Notes: generated by a model not told the origin, from the sequence alone. A stretch of 64,000 nucleotides of DNA from Argopecten irradians (GCF_041381155.1 NC_091138.1:37627604-37691603); one strand, 5' to 3'; shown: positions 39,201-52,800, counted from the first letter of the stretch. Numbers and translations are program-made.

Positions 39201-42200
39201 GAAATAAATTATTTTATGTTATTTTTTGTGTTAATTAGGCATATATATACATGATTAAACACCAATTATTGTTCAAATGATGAATATCATTTATGCTCTG
39301 TCGGCGGTGGAGCATCTTTAAACTTTGTGTTTGTAACAATATCAGTATTAAGAAAAGAAGAGTTGTACAGATTTACTCAGATTTTATAAGATTATCTCCC
39401 CTTGTATCTAGAATTGAGCATTGTCAAAAGTCTAGAAGAATGAAAATAAAGAATTAATTTCACTATTTCACTAATGAATTCAATAAGCTAGAGACAATGT
39501 GCAGGTCTATACCATACTACAAACATTTTAACAATAACAGGTAATGTGTACTATGAGAGCATTGTTCTGTATTGAGTAGTTCACCTGAGGATGATATAGG
39601 GCTTTCCTTCCCTTACCTGAGGACAATGATGGACATTTCTCTCTCCCTCCCCCCCCCCACCCACCCCCCCCCCCACCCACTTGTAATAAAGAGCTTACCT
39701 GAAGAGGATGAAGGACTTTACTCGCCTATAATAAATAACTTACCTGAAGACGATGAAGGACTTTCCTCGCCAGCAATTACAGGTCGTGGCTCATCGTCTG
39801 CCCTAGGTGGAGATTTAGCAATAGCACTTGGTACAGTGATAACATTGGTTGTAGGCTTGCGGACATTGTTCAGATCAGCATTATCTATGTTGATGGCGAA
39901 CAAGATGGACCCTAGACCTGTAATGTGTCAAATTTGACAACTTTAATGTTATGTAACACTGATTTCTAAAATACTAGGTATGCTTAAAGCCATAAACTCC
40001 CCTTTGGGAATTCACATCTTGAAGGAAATAATCAGAGGGGGCTTAATATTGGATAATTTGGAAGGTTACACTAATCAGAGTTGAGATAAAAAATCCTATA
40101 TCCTTTTATACTCAATGGGACAATTCAATGTGGCTAATTTTGTTACATAACCATGAAGCAAAATATGACATAAATATATTGTTCTACATTCCTTATGAAA
40201 CATATAACAAGAAATATTGACAAATATCATGACATTGTTAATTATTTTGATTGATACCATTGAAATTCTAAATCGTTGATCAATACGATAAAGTGCAACA
40301 TGTACACTGTACCTATACCCGAGTCAAAGTCAAGCACGTTAAACAAATGCAATACATAACCAATGAGGAGTTGATGAAATTATTTTTAGACAAGAATATG
40401 CATCTAGTAAAATAAACACACTACAGTAAGGGCGATTTGAGTAGTTCTAGGCAAACATTTCTTTACTACACTGGCAAGGGCCATGGTTCGGCATGCAAGA
40501 CATCGACCACTATGTGTAATGGTGGGCAGTAAGCGAGTTTGAACATTTCACAACAGTGGGCTTATCTGGCATATCACAGTAAAACCAACTAATCTAATTT
40601 CTATTAGAACTGGTTTGTTTCCGAAATATGTGCGAATTTTAATGCACTCTTAGACTGAATTGTCTCTTTATTGATGACTGTGCTAAAATGTATTTTCTGT
40701 TTGACATAAGTTTAGTCATTAATGTATTACCAATGTGTAAAATCATCACTAAGCTAACCTCTTCAACAGCAATATGGGGCTTAAATTTGATTGTCCCAAA
40801 ATTTAAGTTATACATGTTACAATTTTCACCAAATTTTACTTTTTGAATTAGTAAATGACCAATGTAGTTGTAGAATAAATACCTGCAGCCATCATTGGCA
40901 TCATACTGCTTCTCTCCTGATCACGTAGGAAGGCCCAACTTTCATAAAACTGGCTGTAAGGATACAATAGCATCAGTTTTACAGATTCAGTACCGAGTCA
41001 TACAACTATCAGACTAACTTTTTTAACCTGGATATTTAGATAAGTTAGCTATTTAAATTGCAGTGTTATCATTTTTGTGTGATGCATCTATAATCTAATT
41101 AATTGCATGTCAAGATGCACAGTTGTTGATATATGTCTTGAAGAGTTTATGTATAATGGGTTTAGAGTGTAATATGCTATCAATATTAACTGCAAATTTG
41201 GTTAACACTTTAAAAATAAATGTTGATTAAAGAGTTACAATAAATATTCTTCTTCATTGGGGAGTTACCTCCCCTTACCTTCATTGTTTCATGTTTATTT
41301 TGTTTGTTTGTACCACCTGAGAGGACTAAGATAAGCTAAGTCTGATGTCTAATCCTATTGACATTTTATTATAATTTTGCCAATAAAATATTTGTAAATT
41401 GAAATATTAACTAACAGTTTTATAAAACGTTTGACTACAGTTCATTATTCTGACCTGAGGAGTTCCTCACTCTCCAGGAGCATGTGGGTGTATCTCTCCA
41501 GTGAGTGTTCGTTAAGTGAGGCCCTTAGCCAGGACCGGCCTCTGCCTGAGTCGGTGTTGATACTCTGTAGCTTCATGAATCTGTCCAGTTCATGTTTGGT
41601 CAGGTGCTCCTTCACATACTGCCAGAACACTATAGCAAAATATAGCATCAATATGGTACTAAAACCGAACTAATATTTAAATAGCAGTTGGTTAATATGT
41701 CACCTAACAAAGTCAGTTGTTTAGCATGGTAATGTACATATTAAAACTATTTAAAAACTAGAAATGTTTGTTTCCACATTAAATCAGAATGAGACACAAG
41801 AGGACAGGATGGGACATGATGGAATGATAAAAGACAGACAGACAAACAATATAACACTCTATTTCATCACGAGGTTTAAAAAAAAATGTTCTTTCATTTT
41901 TTAAAGGAAAAATAGTCTACTGTTGATTCATTTATCATTTATTGATAAAGTATGTTGTTGGTTGAGGATTTCTGATGTAGGAGATTCTGATCTCTTACCT
42001 GCCTCGGACTCCTTATTAGTGATGTCATTGAACATATCTGTGACCTTGTTCAGACCTGTTATCTCTGTCACCTGTCTGTAATGTAATAATCCTTCACAAT
42101 TAAACAGTAAAATTCATATCATGTGTTTTCTCCAGGTTAGCAAATACATGTATTATAAAAAAGATTTATTTCGGTTTTGCAAAACAAACCTACTATGTTG

Positions 42201-45200
42201 TTTCATGATATGAAAGTAATCTATAGCATGTATTCCAGATAGTTACATGTACCGTATAGAGAAGAGAGTACAGAAAATTTATAATGTATAAAACCAATCT
42301 AATCAAAACTTGTAATTCTGCTCCACTACGATATTCTATGTTACAGGCAACCTGTTCACGATATTCTATGTTACAGGCAACCTGTTCAGGGTCACCTCAG
42401 TACAACCCCTATGGTTAGCCAATCAGTGTGTCGAAAAAGTCTACAAAATCTTTGGTGTAGTTGATTCTCTCAGAAGTATAAATGGATAATAGTACATCCC
42501 CAGATGTTCCGATTCTAGGCCAGGGGTCATGCTGAGGTAACCCGAACGGAGAGTTATTAGATATTGTATTTGAGCATACTGTAGAGCATCATATAGTGGA
42601 GCGGGATTTCAAGTTTAATTTTATTGTGAGTGAAACATAAAGATACTGACTGCAATAAGTTTTTCAACTCATTGATATAAACTACAGTGCAGGTAACAAT
42701 AACACATTATCACATCAGTATGGCACTCAAGTCATATTGTAAATTACATGATAAAACACACCCTATGGAAATATGTATACTGAAATATGTATACTATTAC
42801 ATACTTGAGGGCCAAGATAGCCTTGTTACTCTGTCGCATTCCATGTTGGAGGCCGGTCTCCCAGGCAGCACATAGACAGGATACTCTATACAATTATAAT
42901 ACAATATAATTTAAATTGCTAACAAATATCAAAATTATTATCTACACTATCAGATGTTATTTTCTATAAATGTTTTATTGTAAAATCTGGTTATTAAATT
43001 GTTATTTACATTCAATCCTTATTCTTTATATTTTACAACTGGATGGCTGGTTTATGTCACAGCTAGATTGACGAAAGATCAAATGTCAATCATGGGGGCA
43101 TATAACTAAACTTGTCTCTATATTAGGCTTTGTTTAGTTTGCCTAATATATATGGAAGTTTAGCAGACTAGATTATTAGGTTTTGGTTTGTACACAAAAT
43201 TTTCTACCATTTTACAAGATCTCCATCAATTAATCATAACTTAATATACACAAATTAATTTTTGTCTTCAGAATATTGTTGACACAACAACTCCACCATT
43301 GCTTTCATCAATATTCCTAGACTAAAACATGTACTGTACATGAATATCTTGACTATTTTCTAAAAAAAATTTTACCTGCTGTCAGCATCAGCAGCCAATT
43401 CTGTCCTGCCACCAAATCGTACCTGGCACTATTGTAATATATAAAACAAATCTTATAGAAATATTATACCCTAACAAAGTATATGTTCACTGACTCTATT
43501 ACCTATATATATATACCACAGGTAATGAAATTTCATACCAAGATATATTCTATAGCACTAAATTTTCAATCTAGCAATGTGACTATTCATAATATCTTTG
43601 TTAGTGCAAAAATTACTTTAAATTTATAGAATTATGATTATGATTCTTTAGCACACTTTCTATGAAATGTTCAGATTGAAAATATTAAAAAAAAAAACAT
43701 ATAAAATTGTTAGTGACATAATCTATTTGTATAAAAAGAAGTAAATCAAAGTATATTAAAATATAATGACATATCACCTGTTTAACAGCATCTAGGAGTC
43801 TGGTAAGTATACTTTGTCTCTCATTAACATGAGGATCATCCCCTGTAAAACAGAACAGTCAGTAGGATAATTTGGACTTAACCTGCAGCCATCTATCCAT
43901 CAAATTTAAACCATCCATCATTCCAGTCATGAAGCAGAATCCTTTGGACTATAATTTTATATGACTTACATTGGGATTGAACCATTTTGTGTTGAATGTG
44001 AAATGGTCATTATATGATTAAGGAGACTTCAAAGTAATTCTAAGATTGAGGTAAAATGTGTAAAAAGAGCGGGTTGGTGTGGTTTGCATGTGTTTAATAC
44101 AATCTCTGTCAATCAGTCAGGTGACGGAGCAATATACATGCTTTTGGCTCAGTCGGTAGAGCAGTAGTTTTTCACACCGGAGATCCAGGGTTGATTCCTG
44201 GTCAGAACACTTGAAAGAAATAATGAGTATTTTTCCCTGTTCTTCAACAAATGTGATATTAATTTCAACCTCTAATGGCTTTAAACCGTGATATTTTGCA
44301 AGCCTAAAACGCATTACTGTGCTGCAATTGAACAGAACTAATTTCATTAATTGTTGGTATATACCCTGGCTAACTGTCAGTCTTACTGTTGATATGTAAT
44401 TTGTGGGAGCTGCGTGTAAAATACAGTAAAATATGAGAAAAATGTATAGTTCTGGAGAAGACATAGAACTCGTGTGAATTGCATTGATGGACACCAAATA
44501 ATCATGCCATCGTGTTCAGTTGTGAATATGCCAGGTACTCCAACAGTTTGTTTGGCAAAATCGGACCAGCAAATAGCGTAGGAGCCTAGTGTAGTAAATG
44601 CAAAATGGCTGCTATAAATGGTGGATCGAAAATATCGCATATAAGAAGTCATCTCAATTGATACAAATGTTTTTATAGACACCAAAAGGTACTCTGAACA
44701 TAACAAGAAGACTCTTCAACGAAAAAAATAGTTCAAACAATCTGTTTGGGGCGAAAAAATGCAAATTTCCGGAAAAGAGCCTCAAAGTCCACAGTATTTA
44801 ACTATTTTTTTCGTAAATAATCTTCTTGTCATCCTTCAGATGTACCTTACAGTGTAATCTAAGAAGCACTTGTATCAATTAAAATGTCTTTTTATATACA
44901 GCGAAATGTATATACCAACAATTTAATGAAAGTTAGTTCTAAATCAAATTGAAATCAAATACACGTATAGTCATAATACTTTTATCGCTACAATGTATAT
45001 AATAAATGGCTTACAATCAAATTAAATGATGCAAGATTTAAACTAGATTTAATTAAATGAGTAAACAATTAATCGTATTTTTAAAATAAAAAACTTTTTC
45101 ATTCGTCATAATTGTTTAATCTATTTTATTGTTAATTTATAAAGGTCTGCTGGTCACCTTTACACACATAGTACGTCTAACTAAATTTGAAACAGCGTTA

Positions 45201-45419
45201 GGAGCTATCTGAATTTGAATCCTATTGGAACCTCTTTAACGACAAATTAAGAACCAAATCAGGTGATTTGTTGTAGTCCTTTAAGTAGGCCGAGTCTACA
45301 TATTTATGTTCTAGATTCTCACAGTTTACAAATTTATCAGCTAAATATTGCAGATAACACTCCGTTATTGTCTTTGGCAAATAACTGACATGGAAAAACG
45401 AGTTATACATACCATTCAT
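30204..45419 (-). CDS. SNX29: Sorting nexin 29 (complete, 22 coding exons)
   Basis: Exons on the minus strand: 45419-45413, 43842-43778, 43428-43376, 42885-42805, 42075-41999, 41629-41455, 40953-40883, 39917-39744, 38145-37812, 37640-37543, 37105-37015, 36706-36642, 36215-36152, 35649-35521, 34716-34634, 34237-34131, 33886-33770, 33284-33232, 32930-32840, 32381-32241, 31618-31479, 30330-30204. All have GT-AG borders and the sum, 2,343 nt, codes 780 residues (human about 813). Residues 10-175 are the RUN domain (LLDAVKQCQVRFGGRTEL, WQYVKEHLTKHELDRFM, ASLNEHSLERY), used to bind small GTPases. A Lys-rich KKKEKKKKKK and acidic stretch follow near 236-255. Residues about 431-600 are a coiled coil (ENELLKHQLRRYVNAVQML), and about 618-735 a PX phosphoinositide-binding domain (LVNIWIPSAFL, EFPPKK). 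The first coding exon carries only ATGAATG. It is head-to-head with RPL10. Confidence 0.95.
30543..31470. mobile_element. MITE family T, copy 1, carrying a nested MITE
   Basis: Ends AATCTAATTA...CTTGTAATTCCGCCCCACT and, inverted, AGTGGAGAGGAATTACAAG...TAATTAGATT. Shared interior with copy 2 (42297-42626): 'ggttagccaatcag', 'gttgattctct', 'gtcatgctgaggt', 'gttattagat'-like and 'ggatcatagtgga'. Relative to copy 2 it holds about 480 bp extra at 30635-31115 and a palindromic P element at 31210-31351. It fills most of the last SNX29 intron and stops only 8 bp from the exon 21 splice site. Confidence 0.7.
31210..31351. mobile_element. Palindromic MITE, family P, copy 3 (nested)
   Basis: Ends AAGTCGATTTGCCCTC and GCGCAAGTCGAGTT. 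The core shows 'agaatataacttctg' as in copy 1 and 'ggaagatcttctgagaagac' as in copy 2. It interrupts the T-family MITE at a point where copy 2 reads straight from 'gttccgattctagg' to 'gtcatgctgagg'. Confidence 0.7.
38693..39321. mobile_element. TTAA-type MITE inserted into a copy of itself
   Basis: The outer element lies at 38697-39317 between TTAA at 38693-38696 and 39318-39321. Inside, a full 262-bp copy (38861-39122) lies between TTAA at 38857-38860 and 39123-39126. The inner copy starts AGATGCTCCACCGC and ends GCGGTGGAGCATCT; the outer start is AAATGCTCCACCGC. Interior matches between the two are strong ('gagcagacgattta', 'cagtta.aaaagttactta', 'gatgaatatcatttatgctc'). TTAA target use suggests piggyBac-type mobilisation. 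Lies in the SNX29 intron between exons 8 and 9. Confidence 0.85.
39580..39743 (-). repeat. Tandem copies of SNX29 exon 8 end plus splice donor
   Basis: The true exon end and donor at 39739-39775 (complement of CTTACCTGAAGACGATGAAG) is repeated 45 bp away at 39694-39730. Two degenerate copies lie farther down at about 39612 (CTTACCTGAGGACAATGATG) and 39580 (TTCACCTGAGGATGATATAG). A C-rich run at 39650-39680 separates them. Each keeps an ACCTGA core, that is a CAG|GT donor on the minus strand. Confidence 0.8.
42297..42626. mobile_element. MITE family T, copy 2
   Basis: Starts AATCTAATCAAAACTTG and ends, inverted, GCGGGATTTCAAGTTTAATT. A 32-bp segment with 'cgatattctatgttacaggc' is duplicated in tandem at about 42329-42391. 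It lies in the SNX29 intron between exons 4 and 5 and lacks both the extra 480 bp and the nested P element of copy 1. Confidence 0.65.
44140..44212 (+). repeat. tRNA-like sequence, probably a tRNA-derived SINE head
   Basis: A perfect D arm (GCTC-AGTCGGTA-GAGC) and a perfect T arm (CCAGG-GTTGATT-CCTGG) lie at the right distance, and both resemble internal promoter boxes A and B. The anticodon arm around TTCACAC does not pair and the acceptor stem is poor. So this is more likely a tRNA-derived SINE or tRNA pseudogene than a working tRNA. In the SNX29 intron between exons 1 and 2, opposite strand. Confidence 0.45.
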
Positions 45420-45784
45420 TCTTGTTGGCCCATGCAGTGAATGCTTTTCATCTAAAATCTAACATTGAAAATTATTTTAAAAACTGAAACAAGTGGGCAT
45501 GTCACTTATTTGTTTTGACTTTTACACGGTGGTGCTTCCCCTTTGATCATGGTATGTCATGTGACTTACCTCAACCGGAACTTCCGGTAGGCCTCTTTTT
45601 AGACGGTAAGTGAAACATGGTGGATTATCGAAAACCCACATGAGAAAATCCGTGTTCATCTTAGATTTACTAAACGACGCGTATACTAACAATAGCTATA
45701 CACGAAGCTCAATAGTTCAATGTTTATTTCATTAAATTATTTCCCCAATATAAACCGCTATTTGTTTTAATTTCAGCCTTCAAG
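45420..45784. promoter_or_regulatory. Divergent SNX29/RPL10 promoter with 5' TOP start and RPL10 leader exon
   Basis: The SNX29 start codon (45419, minus) and the likely RPL10 cap site are about 175 bp apart. RPL10 shows a pyrimidine run CCTCTTTTT at 45592-45600, typical of 5' TOP starts of ribosomal-protein mRNAs. It is followed by AGACG and a donor GTAAGT at 45606; the acceptor TTTCAG ends at 45776, eight bases before the ATG. Just upstream, CCGGAACTTCCGG (about 45575-45588) is a double ETS-type GGAA site, and TCATGTGAC (about 45558) an E-box-like site. Cap sites are inferred. Confidence 0.6.
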
Positions 45785-47818
<2,034 letters not shown>

Positions 47819-47861
47819 GTAGCCACCAGTTATATATGTCCATTTACTATCACTATATCAG

Positions 47862-47986
47862 GCAGTACCAGCTCCAAATTGACATGTGTTGTCAGCTTGG
47901 CCGTTCTATAACTGCAATATCAAAACTTTGGTCGCTATATCAGCTCACTGTATCTAGTGATTTGATACGTAACCTCAGTTACAGAA
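47862..47986 (+). ncRNA. H/ACA snoRNA-like, copy 1, in RPL10 intron
   Basis: Two hairpins, a hinge and an ACA tail fit the H/ACA box plan. The outer stem of hairpin 1 is GCAGT/ACTGC and its inner stem TTGACA/TGTCAG. The hinge ATATCA fits ANANNA. The lower stem of hairpin 2 is AACT..GG/CC..AGTT, and ACA at 47981-47983 lies three bases from the end. H/ACA RNAs guide pseudouridylation in the nucleolus and usually sit in introns of ribosomal-protein genes; in vertebrates RPL10 hosts SNORA70. I do not claim that identity or a target. Confidence 0.75.
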
Positions 47987-48054
47987 TGATTATTTCTCCA
48001 ATTGGAGTCGAAATATCAGGAGTACTCCAGTAAATGTCTTTACCATCACATGCT

Positions 48055-48290
48055 ATTGTTCTGTTGTAGAGTTGCCTCTTATAAGAGCAAATAAAAATTC
48101 ACACGGGTATAGTTCTGAAGAAATCCAATCATAGTAAACCTCCATACATATTACCACAAGCCCTCCTCCTCTGGGTCGCCATTTGGGGCAGTTGCCAGGT
48201 ACTGACCGCTGGTCGGTGGTTTTTCTCCACCAAAAAACCTGGCACATCTTTAAATGACCCTAGCTTTTAATAGGAGGTTGAATTAATAAA
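48055..48290 (-). repeat. SINE-like dispersed repeat (second family)
   Basis: Reverse orientation shows the block order seen in a common bivalve repeat: 'aggtcatttaaagatgtgcc'-type, a 'ggtttttt..ggagaaaaacc' part and 'actggcaactgcccc'. It separates snoRNA copies 1 and 2. Family name from memory only. Confidence 0.45.
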
Positions 48291-48677
48291 ACCTGAAGGA
48301 ACACGCAAGTTAGTATTTTTGTGTATGATTAAATTTTGTTGGTGATGATCATTTACACAAACGGATCGTCGCAAGCTTTCGTAAAATGCGAAAATAAATT
48401 TGTTTATGATATTGTTATGATGATGATATTTATTAAGTCCCATACTATCCCCAGTACATTTGACATTTATCTTGAATGTGTACACTCCATAGAAATGATG
48501 GGTGCAATAATACAAAACACTTCCTTATTTTCATGTCCTTGCTTTGAAATTTGTATGGGGATATATTTGTTTCTCATCTCTGCCCCATCTTGTTTACAGA
48601 CATATCTAATTTTCAAGAGAATCTGTAGAATAGGAAGTATTTCAAAATGACTGTAAATGAAAGGTCTGACCAGATTA

Positions 48678-48803
48678 GCAGTACCAGCTCCAAACAATAC
48701 ATTCTTGTTTAGTTTGATCGTTCTACTACTGCAATATCAAAACTTTGGTCGCTATATCAGCTCAATGTATCTAGTGATTTGATACGTAACCTCAGTTACA
48801 TCA
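48678..48803 (+). ncRNA. H/ACA snoRNA-like, copy 2, in RPL10 intron
   Basis: Same plan as copy 1. The outer stem is GCAGTA/TACTGC; the inner stem is AAACAA/TTGTTT, changed on both sides relative to TTGACA/TGTCAG of copy 1. The hinge is ATATCA, the lower stem of hairpin 2 AACT/AGTT, and ACA is at 48798-48800. The second hairpin is almost identical to copy 1, so the supposed guide loops there are conserved. Confidence 0.8.
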
Positions 48804-48855
48804 ACATCTTTGTATGTAGATTAAGAATATTTCCATAAAATCAATGAAAAGAGAA

Positions 48856-48982
48856 GCAGTACCAGCTCCAAACAATACATTCTTGTTTAGTTTGATCGTT
48901 CTATTACTGCTATATAAACACTCTGGTTGCTATATCAGCCCACATATATTGGTGGGTTTGTTAAATGACCTCGGTGACATCA
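48856..48982 (+). ncRNA. H/ACA snoRNA-like, copy 3, in RPL10 intron
   Basis: Hairpin 1 matches copy 2 (GCAGT/ACTGC outer, AAACAA/TTGTTT inner). The hinge is ATATAA. Hairpin 2 has diverged, but the lower stem stays paired: CACT..GG with CC..GGTG replaces AACT..GG with CC..AGTT. ACA lies at 48977-48979. It starts only 52 bases after copy 2 ends, so the two are a close tandem pair. Confidence 0.75.
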
Positions 48983-49860
48983 TTGTTTTCAAGACTATCA
49001 TATATAGGGCTGTCACGGGTACTAATTTTTGTCCCCGGGTACCAGAATTTTAGTACCCGACCCCTACCCGGGTACTCGACACAGATCTACTGCTTTTGTA
49101 ACAAATTGGGTTAGGTTATGTTTGCTGTTTGGGAAGATCGGTTGATCGACGGAGATTCGATGAAATCATATGTGAGTTCAGTAAAGATAGCTACAGTGGT
49201 TAATTGTCTACTTCATTTCTATTCGATGGACATTCATAATTGCTAAATGAGCTGGCGTAAAGTGTCAGTCTAACCAAGGTGTTTGTAGCATATATACCAG
49301 TCCGAGAGGAAATGTTTTTGCACATGCGCAACAGGAAGTACTAGGAAAGAAACAAAATAACGTAATTACCTTCCGGTCATGTGACATAGTCTTCATTGCC
49401 CGAGCGTTGTTTACACTTCCAGACTTTGACCCCAGTCTGGTATCTGTAATTATCACACAGGCTACCCCACACCAGGCGCCAAGTAAGTAAACTTGTGTTG
49501 TAAAATATTTTCTGCCAAGTAAGTAAACTTGTGTTGTAAATTATTTTCTGTCGGTAGTGGTAATATATTCTAACCAACTAAAACTTAGCCATGTGCTGTC
49601 TGATTTCTTTAATACATTTCACTTATTTCTATGACAGGCTACTCAGCTTTATGTTTTAGAATGAGGTACCTATGACAACACAAAAATCAGCAAATGATAT
49701 TTTTCTTTAAACAAATAGACCTAAGTGTACAGTACTGATAGTATAAAGAATGATTGGATTAGTTAGTGCAATACTTAATACAGAAAGATAACTTCTTTAC
49801 ATTGACATGGATGTTTGGTTATGTCGTATGACATACTGTCCTTAATCATTTCACCAACAG
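48983..49860. other. RPL10/PGAP1 junction region with a possible hAT end
   Basis: Between the last RPL10 snoRNA copy and the first PGAP1 exon. At 49008 it reads TATAGGGCTGTCACGGGTAC, followed by several CCCGGGTAC-type repeats, which resembles one end of a hAT DNA transposon; the other end is not seen. A 30-bp direct repeat with 'caagtaagtaaacttgtgtt' occurs at about 49481 and 49516. Neither the last RPL10 exon nor the lipase exons of PGAP1 are here. Confidence 0.45.
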
Positions 49861-52800
49861 TTGTTCCATTTGACCTGAAGCTGTCCACGTTTATGAAGAC
49901 TGTGAACGACTACTGGAGAGAGCATGGGAACAGTACTCTAAGTCATGTGACCATCGTCTCTACGGGAGGGGGTCATCGAGACGTCTTGGTCAGGAACAGC
50001 TTCACTTCCCTTAAGGGGGTATGTAGGCCAACAGCGCTAAATTTAGGAACTTCACACTAAATCCCCAATAACCATATTTATGAAATGTGTAACACTGTAT
50101 ACCTGGTTATTTTTAAGGGGATGATATTTTTAAGATTTGTGCGTGACATTGCTTTAATCATGAAAATTTGGACAGTGAAATATTGAGAAATGGATGAACC
50201 CTATAAACCCTAAAAGCCAGATCGCAAAAATTTGATTTCCTCGTTTTCAGTTAAAGTTGCAAACATTTTGATCAGCATAATAACCAGATGTACAGTAACT
50301 ATGAGTATGATGATAATTGGACATAAAGTCAAGTCAAGTGATGTTCAGATAAAAATCCTTTGAACATGTGCATGGCGATAATAATGATCTTATTAAACAA
50401 ATGTTTTAAGAAATCCTGATCCATATCCAGTCTCGAATCTGAAAAATGGAATTAATACAATATATTATTTTCTGTCTAAAGTGTTGGTTCTAGTTTTAAA
50501 CAAGATGAATTTAAATTAATAAACTTGTCTTTTATAGATTGTCGATGAATCCAACAGTGTGTACACATCAGTAAGTACTGTTCATTTGAGTTTAATTTTT
50601 TTGGGTCATCATGATTCTGTTTCAAAGATAAATATCAATTTTCTTTGTCAGCATGATTATGTATCAAAGATAAATACCAATTTTCTTGGTCAGCATCTGT
50701 ATCAAAGATGCAAAGGTGACATTTACTAGAATAAAAGTACTAAACATTCTTTACCATGCAAAATTTTAAATAAACATTTATATTTTGTATTAATAAATAA
50801 ATGATGTTTAAACTCAGACGGAACTGTTTAATATTCTTTTCCAGTTAGTTTCACTTGCACAATTTTTCATACAATGGTGTTCTTAAAAACAATTGATTTA
50901 AATTTCACAAATTGTTGATTTTCAGACCATGTCTGTCCCTAATGCGTGGGTGTCTACAGACCATCTGTGTGCTGTATGGTAAGTCTAGATATGGTATAAA
51001 CCTCCAATGTGTCCAAGATTTAGGCTCTAAACCTATAACTAAGTTTTCCTTTTCTTTAGTTTTTCTCTCTATATAATGTTATATATCTGGCCCCAGGATC
51101 ATGACACAATTTTAAAGTGAAGTTTTTTTTTTGTTGGTTTTTTTTTTTTTTTTTGCTTCAAAATGTTGTAACTTTTTTAAATGTCATAAAATAAAAACAA
51201 ACCAAACTTTTCACTGCTTTGCGGCCTGTACTTCCTACAAAGAGAAATAATCTACGGAAATTATGTACAAAGCACAAGAATAAAGTCTATAATAAACTAT
51301 GTATCTATGTTTGTGATTAGTTTGTCAGCTTCATTTTACCATAATTTTTATAATACATGTATTCTCCTTGAACTTTTGTAATGAAAAAGATATGTGTAAA
51401 TATTATGATATTACAGGTGCCGACAGATGGTTCTGGCTACGACCCGCGCCCTGTTTGATATCACCGACCCAGTTACATCTCAGGTAAAAGTCTACACCTT
51501 TTCTACAACACTTACCATATATTTAAGATCACATTCCATATTTGAATACACATTTTACAGAACCCTACTCTTCTTTACAATAATCCTGGTTGTGGGCATT
51601 TTCCATTATAATCGGCGACATAAGATAAAATTCCTGTTAACTAGATAGAGAAAAATACAGAGAGAACTTAAGGTTGAGTTTTGTTTAAAACAAAGTTTTA
51701 GTTTCATGTTGTTGGACATAAAGATGAATTCATTTTGATATTATTGTAATATCATTCAGATTTGCACACATCAAAAATGTTCTCCAGATTTTGATAATAA
51801 TTAACAGACACACTATTTACATAGCTTTAATGTGATGGTTTAATGGTGAGCTGAATATTATTTAGTACATATACAATTTGATAGGACATTAATTTATCTT
51901 CAGATAACCACTGACAAAGCCTTAAGGATGAATGTGTTCCGACATCACTTCCTGTCAAATCGTGGGTCATTAACATATACAAAGGCATTGAAAAGGGAGA
52001 TAACTCTAGATCCTGCTATCACGTGGGTGGAAAAGCCAGAAAAACTGTGGGAGTTTGCCATTGATAAGGTAAAGTGTGTCCAAGGGCATTAATTGATAAT
52101 AATTAAAGTAGTTCCATTTGTACTCCAAAGTACTTAATTTGTCTCAATTTCATGAAACACACTGTCAATGAAATGTAATTGTTATTCTGCACTTTCAATA
52201 AAATATAAGAGATATCATTAGAATTTAACTGTAAATCAAAAAGTAATGGTCAAGAGAGAAATCAAACCAAGTATAGTGGTGATGTCACTATTTTGAATCT
52301 ATCTGATCGGGTCTGATTGGATTTTAACCAGAAAAGTATGCACCATTATATCTGAATTTTGGATTATCTTCATTTCAATCTAACATTTTTGTGGTTTTAA
52401 GATTTGTTGTAAGATTTAAGATGTATGTATTTCTCTATAAATGATAATTTAGAGCTGTTGGTTGTAAGATGTGACTTTCTGAGTGAAGGTTTTGATATTG
52501 TAGGTACCTACGACACAGTATCTAGCTGTACCGATACAAAGGGAAGGAGTAGACTCACTAGTAGCCATCAGTGATGTGGTGTGTATCTTTATAGCTATTT
52601 CAGAAAAAAGTTAACAGTCATACTGTTAAGGTTTATATAAAATTTTAGTATCATCTCGGCAAATACTAGCCAAATTACCAAATTCTTTGTAACATGAAGA
52701 AAAATGAATGCTTTCCACAAGCATAAATAATTAAGATGGCATATGGTTCAGCTCTCAGCTTGTTTTCTTATCCCAACTATAAAACTTATTTTTGTCAATT

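Noticed and set aside
44140-44212. Working tRNA gene (anticodon CAC)
   Set aside because: D and T arms are good but the anticodon and acceptor stems do not pair; kept only as a tRNA-derived repeat.
44117-44706. Two overlapping minus-strand frames of 126 and 107 residues
   Set aside because: They lie in the first SNX29 intron, overlap a tRNA-like repeat and match no known protein.
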